In this document: positions 1-10,734 of the stretch, in pieces
How positions within the stretch are numbered: position 1 is the first letter of the stretch
How the letters are laid out: every line of letters starts with the position of its first letter
Assembly: GCA_021442155.1 (NCBI GenBank)
Contig: CM038225.1
Coordinates: forward strand, 86,130,925 to 86,194,924
Direction: 5' to 3'
DNA: 64,000 bases
Origin: Cymbidium sinense
Lineage: Eukaryota > Streptophyta > Magnoliopsida > Asparagales > Orchidaceae
Program-made: the position numbers and the translations under genes
Notes under the pieces: model-generated
Told to the model about the DNA's origin: nothing
Databases searched by the model: none
The model's input: only the letters and a program-made list of their open reading frames with translations

Positions 1-211
1 TTCAGCCACCATTATGAAAGAAAAAAAAAGAGACCTCCAAAGCACTTCAATAGGGATGAACAACTATGATTTAGAGCAGATCTGCGTGATTTTGGCCCAC
101 TATATTACAGATTCAATGTGGACCGTTCAATCTGTGATTGGATGATCCGATCGAAACTAAGAGTTCTCGCTCAATGGCAGCATTACCGTCGCACAGCCAA
201 TCGGGCGTTGC

Positions 212-266
212 CATGTGGCGCCACGTCCCATGTGGAACTGTATGACCCAATCATGTGGCGCCACGT
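212..266 (+). promoter_or_regulatory. duplicated CACGT-containing GC-rich block in LTR1
   Basis: The 15-mer CATGTGGCGCCACGT occurs at 212-226 and again at 252-266, a 40-base period. It is itself nearly palindromic around GGCGCC, and the second copy is followed by GG, creating a CACGTGG G-box-like core. The surrounding 150 bases are much richer in GC than the rest of the LTR. Related GC-rich CACGT or CCACGTGGC stretches occur in LTR3 (22520-22580) and LTR4 (30755-30810). G-boxes bind plant bZIP/bHLH factors; use here is inference. Confidence 0.5.
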
Positions 267-1922
267 GGCCCTTACTGGTTTAAGTAAGAAATTAAGGTAG
301 TTTGAAAAATTATAAAATTTAGGTTTTAGTTTAGGTTTTAGTGAAAATAAGTCCAAAATCCTTAATTTCTATTAGGTAGTTTGAGCTTAATTTAGGTTTT
401 AGTGAAAATAAAATTTTACTAATTAAACCAAAAATACACATCAATTTGAAACTAAAGTTAAAATATACTTATCATAGAAATTTTAACTCAAGAATTTTTG
501 GATTGGGAGATATTGAATTTTGAAGCTTAGATAGTCTATTTTCGTAGAATAAATTAATAGGCTTTATAAAAATTATGAAAAAAAAATTTAAATCGGCTAA
601 AACTTTGAAACATTATAACAAATCATAAAAAAATCATAGAAAAAATCATAGAAAATAAAAAAAATATATAAGTAAATATTCGTTTTGAAGGTATTTTAGA
701 GGAGAATTTATTAAAAAAAAATTAATTAATTTTGAATAGTAATTGGGGTTAATTAAAGTTTAATTATAAAATTAATTAGCTTAATTACTCTTTAATTACT
801 TAAGTAATTAACCCCAAACTTCGTGTGTCAATTCAATGGGATGACCTTTGCCTCACATGATTTCATTGAATTTATTGCTTAATTAATTAGGAAATTTAAC
901 TAATTAAGCTCTAGTTTCTCTTTTAAATTAATTAATCCCATGAACATAAATAAACTAATTAATTAAGTGGTTAATTATTGCTTAACAGTGAATGAACTAA
1001 AGGGATAAGATTAGGGCTTCCTTCCTAAGTTTACTTAATTAATTAAATTAATAAAGGCTTAATCAATTAATCAAATTAAAATTATAATCACATGGAATCC
1101 CAATTAATGAAGTGTTGGGTAGACCCTTAGGTGTTCAACAACTTAAGAAAATTATAATTAGTCAACATGTGTGGAAGAATTATGAGAGTACTTAATTAAG
1201 TTCCTTATCTTAATTAATTATTAATCATGAGCAAATTGCATTAGGCCCCTTCTATTTCTTAGGATCATTGCAAATTTATTTTCCATTCATGTGCATATCA
1301 TGTTAGCTCATAATTATTTGGTTAATTAAATTAAGGTAACATAGATAAGGGTTAATTAATGGATTTAATGCATATTACAACCTAATTAATCTATAAAATC
1401 ATCTTAATTATATTTTATTAAGCCAAATTAATTCACAAACATGGGAATGGGTTAGCATTAGCAAACCGTTTCTCACATCATTAAATCAAGTTAAAACATG
1501 GAATTAAAAATGACATTAAAGAAACTTTGGTTTACTTTAAGTTATTTCATTTAAAGTAATTGTCATTAGGAATTAATTAGATTGAATAAATCACATATTT
1601 ATATTTGATTATACCTTTTCCAATCATGCTAAATAGTGTATGTCATTTGATTCCATGCATCCATCTCTTTTCAAAATTAATTAAATAAATTGAAATTTCT
1701 TTTTTGTAAAGCTTGCATATGGTGGATTAGTTTATAATATGTGTAACTATTATCATTAATAAATTCAAATTACTTTCTTAAAGTTTATAAATTAATTTCA
1801 TTGATTTAAGTGATAGTAGTTATACATATAAGTTTGGGATGTGCTTATAACTTAAGTATGTGAAGTAAAGCTTTCCCTTCCTTAATTCATATGTGGTTGT
1901 ACATGTAGTTGAATGTTAATAA

Positions 1923-2523
1923 GTATATAGGATATCCTGGAATACAGGAATGAGGCTTTAAAGGAGGTCATTTGATTACCTCACTTCCACAGTTAACAAC
2001 GACACATACTTATTTTATTTCATTTATATGTATTTCTACTCTAAAATTTGGATGAAACTTTGTTTCATGTACATTCAACCAAACAAGTACAAATTTTGCA
2101 TGATTTTCTTTCCTTTATTTACATACATTCATGTGTAGTGATATATCAAAGTATATAGTCTAGACATCTTGGGAATACGAGGCTTTAGCTAGCCCTAAGG
2201 AGGTCATTTGATTACCTCACTTCACTGGTTAATAAAGGCATGTACTAGCTTATTTCTCTTTACATGTGTATGTTTCTGTGGCTAAAGGATGAAAGCCCCT
2301 CTCTTCTATTAAAAATGTATGCATTCATATTTACCTAAGTGTTTGGATTAATTAGTCATGTGATTTGGAGCTTTCTTTCTCATATTCATGTATATAAATT
2401 TACTTATGTTTCAATGTAAATGGGTATATAGTTTGGACATCCTAGGAACATGAGGCTTTAGTTAGCCCCAAGGAGGTCATTTGATTTCCTCACTTCCCTG
2501 GTTAACAATGACACATACCTATT
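1923..2523 (+). repeat. three direct copies of an LTR block
   Basis: A block of about 95-105 bases beginning GTATATAG, with the core GAGGCTTTA..AGG AGGTCATTTGAT and ending in a TGGTTAACAA-like tail, occurs at 1923-2015, 2151-2256 and 2424-2523. LTR2 (12746-12840), LTR4 (29060-29155, minus) and LTR5 (50156-50262, minus) each hold only one copy. Triplication is therefore private to LTR1 or its lineage. No function is visible. Confidence 0.75.
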
Positions 2524-3678
2524 TAATTTCATCTCTTTATTATTTTATATAATAATTTGGATAGAGCTTTAAAGTAATATGATTAAATAATTCAATCAAA
2601 TAAAAAAATATAAACTTCAAATATATATATCTACATTCATCATATAAGAGTGGTAAAATGTGTTGTATGTATATATACACTTAGGATTAAATTCATATGG
2701 ATGTTACATGTGATGGAAAGGATTGATTGAATATAAGTCATGTGATAGTAATTCAATTAGATTAATCTTAAGAAGCCTTTCACATTAAATGAGGTTATTT
2801 AAAATGAATATAAACTTCGAATTAATTTAAAATCACTTAATAAGTCATTCATTAAGGAGAACTAAATCAAATTAATATACTTTAGAAAGCAACTTAAGGT
2901 AGGGATGAAAGAGGATAATTCTCTTTTCTTCTCTTTATAACACTTAGTTGTTAAGTGTAAGTCATATGAAGTAAAAGAAAACACAAATTGAAATTCTCAA
3001 ATCAATTAAACAACTAGAAGTGAAAGCATCTTTTATGGTTAAATTAAATCTCTTTCACACTTAGAAAAATATAACACTAACGCTTAGTAAGACATACCAT
3101 ATAAGCCTCAACACACACATTAGAGTTAAGTCACCACTTCTAACTTTATGTTAGGATGATATATGGTGTGATGTATATTTTATTTTGTGTTGTAATATTT
3201 TATGCTAGATGTTAGGGTGTATGCTTTGTAAATTGGATGATAGGCCGTGATTAGTCTAATCAAGTTTTATGCAGAGGATACTGCTTAAGGGGCTGCTTAA
3301 AAATAAATATAGATACTCTATTTGTAGGTTGCTTAAGCCCCTCAGCATCACTCAAGTTAGGACATGTGGGCTTGGTTACCCATGTGGTGCTAAGTCCAAA
3401 TTATGATATAACTTCTTGAGATTATATGTAGGTTTAACTAACCTCTATTTTGTAGGTGTAGTTAAATTTACTTTTTCTATTCTTAATATAATTTTATAAT
3501 TAGGAATTAGGATTAGTGCTATGGAGTTTAGGATGAGCATTGGCTAGAAGGCTTTGTCTTGGGTGCCATATGATGCCTATGAAGTGGAGGAAATCAAATC
3601 AAATGAAGACATGAAGATGTGATGCCTATGAAGTGGAGAAAATAAAATTACATGAAGAAATGGAGATGGAAAAGACAT

Positions 3679-4338
3679 GAAGACTTAAAGGTTTGAAGAC
3701 CCCTTATAGCATTCATTCATTATAAATTTTAATTATTATTTTATAATTCTAGATTCTATAAGGGTAGAGCTCGGTTACTCATTTCCTCTTTTCAGGTTGT
3801 ACGATGGTACCCGATCGCACCAGTCTCTTATTCTTTTGCTTTAGTTTTATAAAATTGATTGATGTTATGTTTAAATTGTGCATTAGAAATAACATGCTTT
3901 TCATAGTTTCTTCAGTATTGATGATTTAATGTATAACATGGATACGATTAGGCTCTTAGAATATAATAAATTTTATACCCAAGTAATTACTCATAACTAA
4001 AATTCTTTGAAGACTTGAAGGTTTGAAGACCCCCTCCCTTATAACATTCATTCATTATAAATTGAAATTATTATTTTATAATTCTAGATTGTATAAGGGT
4101 AGAGCTCGGTTACCCATTTTCTCTTTTCGGGTTATACAACAGTACCTGACCGCACCAGCCACTTATTCTTTTACTTTAGTTTTATAAAATTGATTGATGT
4201 TATGTTTAAATTGTGCATTAAAAATAACATTCTTTTCATAGTTTCTTTAGTATTGATGCTTTAATGTGTAATCTGGATATGATTAGACTCTTAGGATAAA
4301 ATAAATTTTATACCCAAGTAATCACTCATAACTAAAAT
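3679..4338 (+). repeat. 330-base tandem duplication of the TATAAGG block in LTR1
   Basis: The segment 3679-4008 is repeated directly at 4009-4338 with few differences. Both begin GAAGACTT.AAGGTTTGAAG and end ..TCATAACTAAAATTCT. Each copy contains the conserved TATAAGGGTAGAGCTCGGTTA motif (TATAAGG at 3757 and 4092). LTR2 to LTR5 carry the block once. It arose by slippage or unequal exchange after the LTR1 lineage split. Confidence 0.85.
3757..3777 (+). promoter_or_regulatory. conserved TATAAGG block, possible secondary promoter
   Basis: TATAAGGGTAGAGCTCGGTTA is among the best conserved strings of this LTR family. It recurs at 4092 (LTR1 second copy), 14049 (LTR2), 25115 (LTR3, diverged), 27861-27868 (LTR4, minus) and 48945-48952 (LTR5, minus). 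A pyrimidine-rich TTTTCAG-like string follows by 40-50 bases in the plus copies. It fits a TATA box, but it lies about 6.4 kb into the LTR, so a role in splicing, RNA structure or polyadenylation is equally possible. Confidence 0.4.
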
Positions 4339-5593
4339 TCTCTACAATTCATAACCTCATCATAAAGCCTAGGATGTAAATCAAGATAATTAAAAGTTTA
4401 ATAACCCCTTTGTATGGTTGTATATCAAACAACATGCATACATATTCTTTCACTCTTGTAAAATGAGGGCCTCCATCCTTACACGCATAGGGACCGCTTG
4501 ACTTGTGAGAGCAACCCCCTACTAATGGAGCTTCACCCTCTCTCTCTTTTGATTTAGCCCATTAATCATTTCATCATGAATTTCTACATACGAAAATTCT
4601 AAAGCCTTTGTCAAAATGAAGTGCCAAAAATGAAATAAAATGTGAAAAGATTTGTATTTGTAGATTAAGTCATTTCTCATACCGCTCATGTTCTAGTCTC
4701 TTAGGGAGTGAGTTTAAGGACTTTAGTCTCTTTCTAAATAAATAACTACCCTGGCAATCTTGCAATTCATAAGACATGCCTTCATGGTTTTAAAATCATA
4801 GGATGAGTTAGCTGACATCCACGCCAAGTGGTTGTAAGCCCAACAGTCGGGTGGTTTATCCTCTATTATGGAGATAAACCTTATGCCCATCTTCACTTAG
4901 ATTTAGGACGTGCTTTAGCTCTTCCTAAAGCTGCCTAGATTTAGGATCCGAGGTAGCTATTTTCTTCAAGCTTCAAGCATAAATCTTCACCTCTTAGGCA
5001 TTTCTACAACCTTGTGTTGGTGGGTTATAAGCCCTAGAAATCTAATAAAATTTCAACTCTAACAAATAAATCCATTCATTTTTAAATATATAAAGCCCAA
5101 CTATATGATATATTAGAATGCTTGCTAGGCTTCCTAGTATCATGAGTATTCTCCACTCATCTCCTTTGGCTTCCAAAATAAGTCTCTTTATTTGATCTAT
5201 CTCGAATTTTTTTAAATATAGCCAATTTATTGATACCCTTGAAATCTTTGGAGATCATATTTGTCTACTTTAATCGAGTATTCTAAGGAATTCTCATTAT
5301 TTAGGATGTAATTAACTATGGAGGATTGCCTCCATAGGAACTCAATAGACTAACTTAATATAAACCCTGTTATACTATTCCATTTAAAATAGGAGAAAAA
5401 TCTCTGGTATATTCGAAGACCTATCATATTTTAGGAGTCCTTATTAAGTAATTAGGTCCATTGAAGGGTGATGCCTCTATCTTTTGAGATAGTACATCAT
5501 ACCTCAATGTCATACATGATCACCTCAATAAGTATCCCATACAATCTACATGGTGCCCCTCATACATCCAGAAATAAACACCAAAGATTTTTC

Positions 5594-5611
5594 TGGCGAC
5601 TCCATGGGAAA
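5594..5611 (+). promoter_or_regulatory. primer binding site of the LTR1 element
   Basis: TGGCGACTCCATGGGAAA starts ten bases after the end of LTR1. It begins with TGG, the complement of the tRNA CCA end, and its first ten bases agree with TGGCGACTCC, the complement of the 3' end of a plant arginine tRNA used by Ogre/Tat elements. The following bases have drifted. The minus element has the equivalent site at 47425-47442. Confidence 0.8.
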
Positions 5612-6079
5612 GTTTCTCTCTCCATCTTTAGTAGATAATTATTATCTCCAAGTATTGATTATGGACTTATATTTTATATAAGTCCAACACTATCTTTCTT
5701 TTCATTGACACTTAGCTTATTTCATCCTTAAGCAACAACATCCTTTAGGTTTTAGGACCTCACTCCAGTCTTGAAACCCTATTGGGTCCCCAATAAAAAA
5801 ATAAATTAACTAAAGAAAGTAGATGACTAAAATTTAGAACCTCTTTACCACTAGCTTGGTGAGGCAACGTTCATCCTATACTTAAGAAAATAAACCCTTT
5901 GCAAAATACTACTTTTCAAAATTCACATAAAAGATTTATATAAAATTCATAAGAAGTTTTCAAAAGGCATAAAGATGGCCAAACCTCATTTAACAATACC
6001 TACAATTGTTGAGGTTAATAAAAATAAAAAATTTTAAAATGCCTTTTTCAAAAGGCATATTTTCCAAAATAATAAACTG

Positions 6080-7103
6080 CATTCAACATACCCAAGTTTG
6101 TTGAATGAAGACTCTATTTTCAAATAAAATCATGACGTAAAATGGAAACCCCACTTAACATATTCCACATGTGCTAAGTTGGAGTTCCCTCTTTTCAAAA
6201 GCAAATATCACACACAAAATCAAAGCATATTCCATTTGACATACTCAAGTTTGTCAATTGAGAGTTCCCCTTTTGGGAAAATCAAAATAAATTGAATTCT
6301 ATTTAACATACCTACATTTGTTAAGTGGAATGCCCCTTTTTAAAAATCACCAAAAAATCAAAACATATTTGAACTCCATTTGACATACCCAAATTTGTTA
6401 AATTAGAGTACCCTTTTTGGAAAATCCAAACAAATTGAATTCTATTTAACACACCTACATTTGTTAAGTATAGTTCTCTTTCAAAATCAAAAATCAAAAC
6501 ACATTTGAATTCCATTCTACATACCCAAATTTCTAAAATATGAATTCCATCATCAAACAACACATAAAATAAGTTAAACTCTATTTAACATACCCACATT
6601 TGTTAAATAAGAGTTTTCCTTTTTCAAACCAAAACAAAATTATCAAACACACTTAAACCCTACTTAACATACCTAAATTTGTTAAGTAAGGATTTCATTT
6701 TTTAAAGCAACAAACATATCTAACATATTTGGACTTTACTTAGCATACCTAAATTTGTTAGTAAAGATCCATTTTTTCAAATCAAAATCAAATCAAACAT
6801 ATGACAAACAATCATCACAAAAAAAGATGTTTTCATAAAGTTTCCAACCACATAATTGAAACCTTTTAGAATACCCAAATTTTGAATAAATATTTTACAA
6901 ATCAAATTTTAAACAAAAATACAACAAATATATCTCTAAAGTCTCTCCAAATACATGAACCCCCGCTCAACATACTTAAATTTGCTGAGTGTGGGTTCTA
7001 AATCAAAATTTTTATGGCAAAGTCTCTCCTCAAATATCAAAAAATCTCTCCAAAATTCAATGAACCCCACTTAGCATACCTATATTTGTTTAGTGTGGGT
7101 TCA
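6080..7103 (+). repeat. leader hairpin array A (about 13 stem-loops)
   Basis: About thirteen imperfect inverted repeats recur every 65-110 bases. Each has a 9-17 base arm, a loop of about ten bases near TACCCAAATT, and the complementary arm. Clear units: 6080-6107 (CATTCAACA/TGTTGAATG), 6582-6609 (TATTTAACA/TGTTAAATA), 6661-6688 (TACTTAACA/TGTTAAGTA), 6957-6998 and 7061-7103 (arms 16-17 bases). Weaker units lie near 6151, 6232, 6300, 6373, 6440, 6508, 6731 and 6865. The arms differ between units but remain paired within each unit. The array lies between the primer site and gag, where retroelement packaging signals usually lie. The same array, larger, is in the minus element. Confidence 0.9.
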
Positions 7104-7339
7104 AATTCTAAGTCAAATCTAGAAGTCAATGATTGAAGATAAATATCAAAGCAAAGGTCTAACTCAGTTATGTTTCAATAAATACTGAGATTTTAGCATA
7201 GTTGGTCCTTTCTTATTTTAAATCAGTGCAATAAATATGTCTTTCAACAAGTTCATCTTCTATTTCCATCGGGTGTGGATCTAGCCTTGATTAGGCCATA
7301 CACACCATGACTACCACGTACATATCCAGTTTGATCGTG

Positions 7340-7440
7340 GCTTTGAAGCCCTTCCGAGTTACCTGTGAGGGGCCAGCCCTCATGACCATCAATAGGGAGG
7401 AGGTGGCAGGGTAGTAGCCACTTCTTCATTTTTGATATTA
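7340..7440 (+). pseudogene. gag N-terminal remnant in the LTR1-LTR2 internal region
   Basis: The strings TTACCTGTGAGGG and CCTCATGACCAT match the minus-element gag start near 45070-45110, whose frame begins at 45171 and contains TCEGIPLMTM. Only about 100 bases of similarity remain before the deletion. It cannot make a protein. Confidence 0.55.
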
Positions 7441-7646
7441 TATTCAACTCAGAGTTTTCCTCACTGAAGAGGAAGGTTGTGGAGGTTCACAATATCCCAT
7501 CCATTTTAGTGCAGTTATAGTTTGATACTAGTTATCAGGTGCCCATCCAAAACCTTTAAGAGTTTAAGAGAGAGTCAAAAGTGGAAGATGACATGACATA
7601 AATAAAGATAAAGTGACAGGATTCACTTTTTCTCCTAATCAATATA

Positions 7647-7669
7647 AGAAAAGAGAGGTAGCAAAAGAG
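7647..7669 (+). promoter_or_regulatory. purine-rich tract before LTR2
   Basis: A run of almost only A and G (AAGAAAAGAGAGG, then AGCAAAAGAG) ends exactly where LTR2 begins with TGTTGACC. This is the position and composition of a polypurine tract priming plus-strand DNA. The other LTR starts (21120, 33932 and 62753) do not have such a tract but share a different sequence. Confidence 0.65.
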
Positions 7670-7956
7670 TGTTGACCTCATTTTTAGAGTAAGCTCTCAA
7701 CCCCCCCGCCCCCTTCCATCTTAGATATAGGACTTCTCTTAGACTTTGGGAGTTCCTTAGTCTTAAGACACATCTATTGATTAGGTGGACACTCCCCTAG
7801 CCCTAGAAGACTTAGAAGAGTTAGCCAAAGGAATAGGTCATGCCTTAGGGGTGTTAGAAAACTTCCTACCCTTAGCATTAAACTATTCGTCACTTTCCTT
7901 CTTTCAAGTCAAACTCCAAATCAATTCTATTTGATTTTCTCCAAACTCAAATCAGT

Positions 7957-8047
7957 TCCATGATTCAATTCCATAATTCAATTCCATGATTCGATTCCAT
8001 GATTGAATTCCATGATTCAATTCCATGATTGAAATCTATGATCAAAA
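7957..8047 (+). repeat. 13-base minisatellite in LTR2
   Basis: Seven consecutive units of TCCATGATTCAAT with single-base variants (TCCATAATTCAAT, TCCATGATTCGAT, TCCATGATTGAAT). LTR4 has the related run at about 33570-33625 on the minus strand with a 14-base period (CATGATTGAAACCC-like), so the minisatellite is an ancestral LTR feature whose unit length has drifted. Confidence 0.85.
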
Positions 8048-8084
8048 TCCATCAAAAATTCTTATGCCCTTAACCCTTTCTTAA

Positions 8085-8760
8085 AGACTTAGCCAAAACT
8101 ATGATCTAAACCTATTCAAACCTTTGAGATTTTCTCATAATCCATTTATATTCTCATTTATATTCACATATATAAATGAAATATAAATTCAAATCAATCC
8201 AACTAAACTCAAAATTCCAAATCAATTCATGAAAAATTTCTTAAGTCCTTTTAATTTTCCATTAAAGGACTTCGCCAAAATCAACTCTAAACCTTTATCA
8301 AATCAATTCAAACTCATGAGATTTTCTCAAAACTTATTATATTCTCATTTATATTCTCATATATAAATGAAATGTAAATATAACTCAATCAAATCAAACC
8401 CTCAAATTAAATTCCAAATTTAAAATCCTTAAAATTCCCTTAAATCCTTTAAATTCTCTATTAATGGACTTAGCCTAAATCTTGATCAATCCTATTCAAA
8501 CCCTTGGGATTTTCTCAAAACTTATTTGTATTGTCATTTATATTAATGAAATATAAATATAAATCAATCAAATCCAGTTCAAAATTTAAATGTCAAATTA
8601 AAAATTCCCTTAAATCCATTAAAGGAAATTTAAAGGATTTAACACAAATCATGATTAAACCACTTCCAATCCTTGAAATTTTCTCATGATCAATTTATAT
8701 TCTCATATAAATGAAATATAAATTCAAACAATTCCAAAAATCAAACTCAAATCCATTTAA
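8085..8760 (+). repeat. tandem repeats of about 170-200 bases near the LTR start
   Basis: Units starting with GGACTTAGCC-like strings occur at about 8085, 8268, 8466 and 8636. Each contains GATTTTCTCA, TTTATATTCTCATATATAAATGAAATATAA and a TTAAATCC tail. The same family is in LTR4 (about 33130-33540, minus) and LTR6 (about 63050-63640). Copy number differs between LTRs and the repeat is missing from LTR3, so it explains part of the LTR length differences. Confidence 0.8.
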
Positions 8761-9059
8761 AATCCAATCTAAGTCTTTCAAGCCAAAATCTTGAACTTAG
8801 GCAAGTCATTTTCAAATCAAGCCAAACTCTTGATTTTCTCTCATGGTTCAATCAACCCTACAATCATGAGCTCATATATAAATCCAAACTTCAATCAAAC
8901 AATTAAAACCAAAATCAAAAATCAAACCCAAAACCTCTTCATATTCTTCCTTTGAATATGAAATTTTCAAAAGGATTAAAACTCATTTGATTTCAAACCA
9001 CTTATAAATGCATTTATATTTCAATCATAAGTCCATACACAAGATCAATCAACTTCAAA

Positions 9060-9900
9060 TCAAGCTTTGAACAAGCCACTTGACCCACTTAGGCTCACTT
9101 GACCCAAAGTAACCTCAAGTATCCTTATGAGCCAACTTTTGATCTAACAAATTTGGAATGAACCAAACTCAGATTTGTCTCTCATCATGATCAACAATCA
9201 TCATGGGATGATCAATCAATCAAATTGGGTTAAGCCAAGTCAAACCTAAGGGTTGACCAAGTCAACACTTAACCTAAAATGAAATCTTACATAGCAAAAT
9301 TCCACCATAGGCCAAATTGATTGAAACCATTAATCTAAGTTCACTCATGACTTATGTTTGAACTTGACCAAGCCAACATTTGAGCCTAACCTAGCCCAAT
9401 TGGCCCACTTGACCCAAGTTGACCCATTTTCATCTAAAGGGTAAAAATGTGTCAAAACTTGATCTAAGCTAAATTGATTGAAACCAAGGGGTCAAGTCCA
9501 TCCGAAATCACTTGTGGAACTTGACCAAAGCCTCAATTGGCCAACTAGACCCAACCAAGCCCAATTGACCTTATACCCAACATGACTTAAAGGGGTCATG
9601 TTGAGCCAAAATTGAACTTAACCCAAATTGATTGGAAACAAAGATACCAATCCACTCCATATGACTAACATAACCTAAACCTACCCTTGACGTAACCCAA
9701 ATAGGTCAAATGGGTCAAATAGGTCAACTTGACCCATTTGAGCTAAATGGAGTCATATGAGCCAAAACTAAATATATACCAAATTGAAGGAAACCAAAGC
9801 CACCAAAACATTTCAAATGGTCATATGAACTTGACCCAACCTTTGGTTTGACCCAATTTGACCTATTGGTCAACTTGACCCAAGTTGACCCATTTTGACC
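9060..9900 (+). promoter_or_regulatory. dense TTGACC (W-box core) array in LTR2
   Basis: I count fifteen TTGACC hexamers on the plus strand, many as TTGACCCA, together with inverted GGTCAA copies such as GACCCATTTTGACC and AAATGGGTC that can pair. TTGACC/T is the WRKY-factor W-box core. The array lies upstream of the TATA-loop palindrome at 10303, where an LTR enhancer would be. Homologous arrays: LTR4 32080-32900 (minus), LTR5 53150-53300 (minus), LTR6 63780-63980. Binding by WRKY proteins is inference; the motif is also the unit of a simple tandem repeat. Confidence 0.6.
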
Positions 9901-10302
9901 TAAATGGGTCAACATGAGTCAAACACTATCAAATGGATTCCAAATCTAATGAAACTTGGCCAAACCTAGTTTCTCCACATACCCAATATGTCTAAAGTGG
10001 AAAAATAACAAAATGACTATTCTACCCCTAAAGCTCAAAGGGACTTAGTGATGAGTGGTGCACCCAACCCAATGGGTTTGGGTCAGCCCGTTTGGCACAT
10101 AGAATAAACATGACCACTTAGAGCCAAATTGAAATTTCAAATTCCCTCTTAAGCTCAAATTCAGCACATGGGAAGTTGGCAATCCAATACTTGGGTCAAA
10201 TTGACCATGTGTGCGCACACTCAAAATAGCCTAAACAACCTCTCCAATTTTAGCAGTTGGATCAAAACGACAAAGAATGGTTCGATCATCCGATTGCCAT
10301 CG

Positions 10303-10321
10303 AGGGAGATATCCTCTCCCT
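10303..10321 (+). promoter_or_regulatory. TATA-loop palindrome, candidate LTR core promoter
   Basis: AGGGAGA and TCTCCCT pair perfectly over seven bases around a TATCC loop. The homologous site in LTR4 (31606-31626) has an eight-base stem (AGGGGGAG/CTCCCCCT) around TATAT. The stem sequence differs but pairing is kept. A donor-like AG/GTATGG lies about 410 bases downstream, a distance shared with LTR4 and LTR5. The TATA role is inferred. Confidence 0.5.
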
Positions 10322-10720
10322 AATTCAATGAAATTTTCATTCACCCTCACAGCCGATTGAGGAACCCTTACAATCATCATAGAGCATTCCCAAGGTCTTT
10401 AGAGAGGATTAGAGTTCTTCTTTCTTGGTTTTGCAGTAAAAAATAGGGAGGTAGAGGTGAATTCCTAACTTCCTCTACACTTGATTTCCTCCAAATTGCT
10501 CCTCCTACACATTTCTTCTAAGAACAATTCTGAGCTCACTCAAGCTAACATTGGAGTTCCCATAGCAAGGAGAGGATCAATTCAATTAAAGCCGAAGCCC
10601 AAGTGAAGTAGTGTTGCTCCATCCATTGATCCACTCAATCCCAAGGCCTAGGAATTTTAACAGTGATTTATCTCCACCAGATGAAGCTACCTCATCGATC
10701 TCGAGCACCGGTGATCACCT

Positions 10721-10734
10721 CCAACGAGGTATGG
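10721..10734 (+). promoter_or_regulatory. splice-donor-like site in LTR2
   Basis: CCAACGAG/GTATGG fits a plant 5' splice site. The aligned LTR5 site reads CAAG/GTAAGCC (minus, around 52280) and LTR4 GGTGAG/GTAAGCC (minus, around 31194). An acceptor-like CTTTCTTTTGCAG/GTG ends at 13763 in LTR2. The sequence before the donor is GC-richer than its surroundings. Splicing itself is unproven. Confidence 0.4.

Larger units (their letters stand above)
1..5583 (+). mobile_element. LTR1, giant LTR, left end outside window
   Basis: This is the 3' part of a long terminal repeat in plus orientation. It shares ordered blocks with the other LTR copies: a GC-rich block near 180-270, a '...ggctttag..agccc..aaggaggtc' block around 1923-2523, a TGTAGGT block near 3451, and the TATAAGGGTAGAGCTCGGTTA block at 3757 and 4092. 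It ends in CACCA at 5583, about ten bases before a primer binding site, as an LTR should. No long reading frame exists and stops are dense in all frames. The short open stretch at 118-300 lies in the GC-rich block and is not protein-like. The copy is old, with many indels against LTR2. Boundaries are by eye. Confidence 0.8.
5584..7669 (+). mobile_element. internal region between LTR1 and LTR2, gag-pol deleted
   Basis: This 2.1 kb stretch starts with a primer binding site, continues with a leader hairpin array (6080-7103), and still holds the start of the gag region near 7340-7430, where TTACCTGTGAGGG and CCTCATGAC match the minus element around 45070-45110. The rest of gag, all of pol and the usual 3' untranslated arrays are missing; the deletion junction must lie between about 7440 and 7645. 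It ends with a purine-rich run directly before LTR2. It is an internally deleted derivative that keeps cis signals but no genes. Confidence 0.8.

Noticed and set aside
118..300. 60-codon frame at the left edge
   Set aside because: It is within the GC-rich LTR1 block with the duplicated 15-mer; no similarity to a protein and no counterpart in other LTRs.
6080..7103. Hairpins read as transcription terminators or as miRNA precursors
   Set aside because: Stems are only 9-17 pairs with AT-rich composition and a conserved loop rather than a conserved arm, unlike miRNA precursors; bacterial terminators do not apply.
10040..10130. CCCAACCCAATGGGTTTGGG palindrome shared by LTR2, LTR4 and LTR5
   Set aside because: Conserved, but no co-variation is visible and no position-specific role suggests itself; treated as ordinary LTR similarity.
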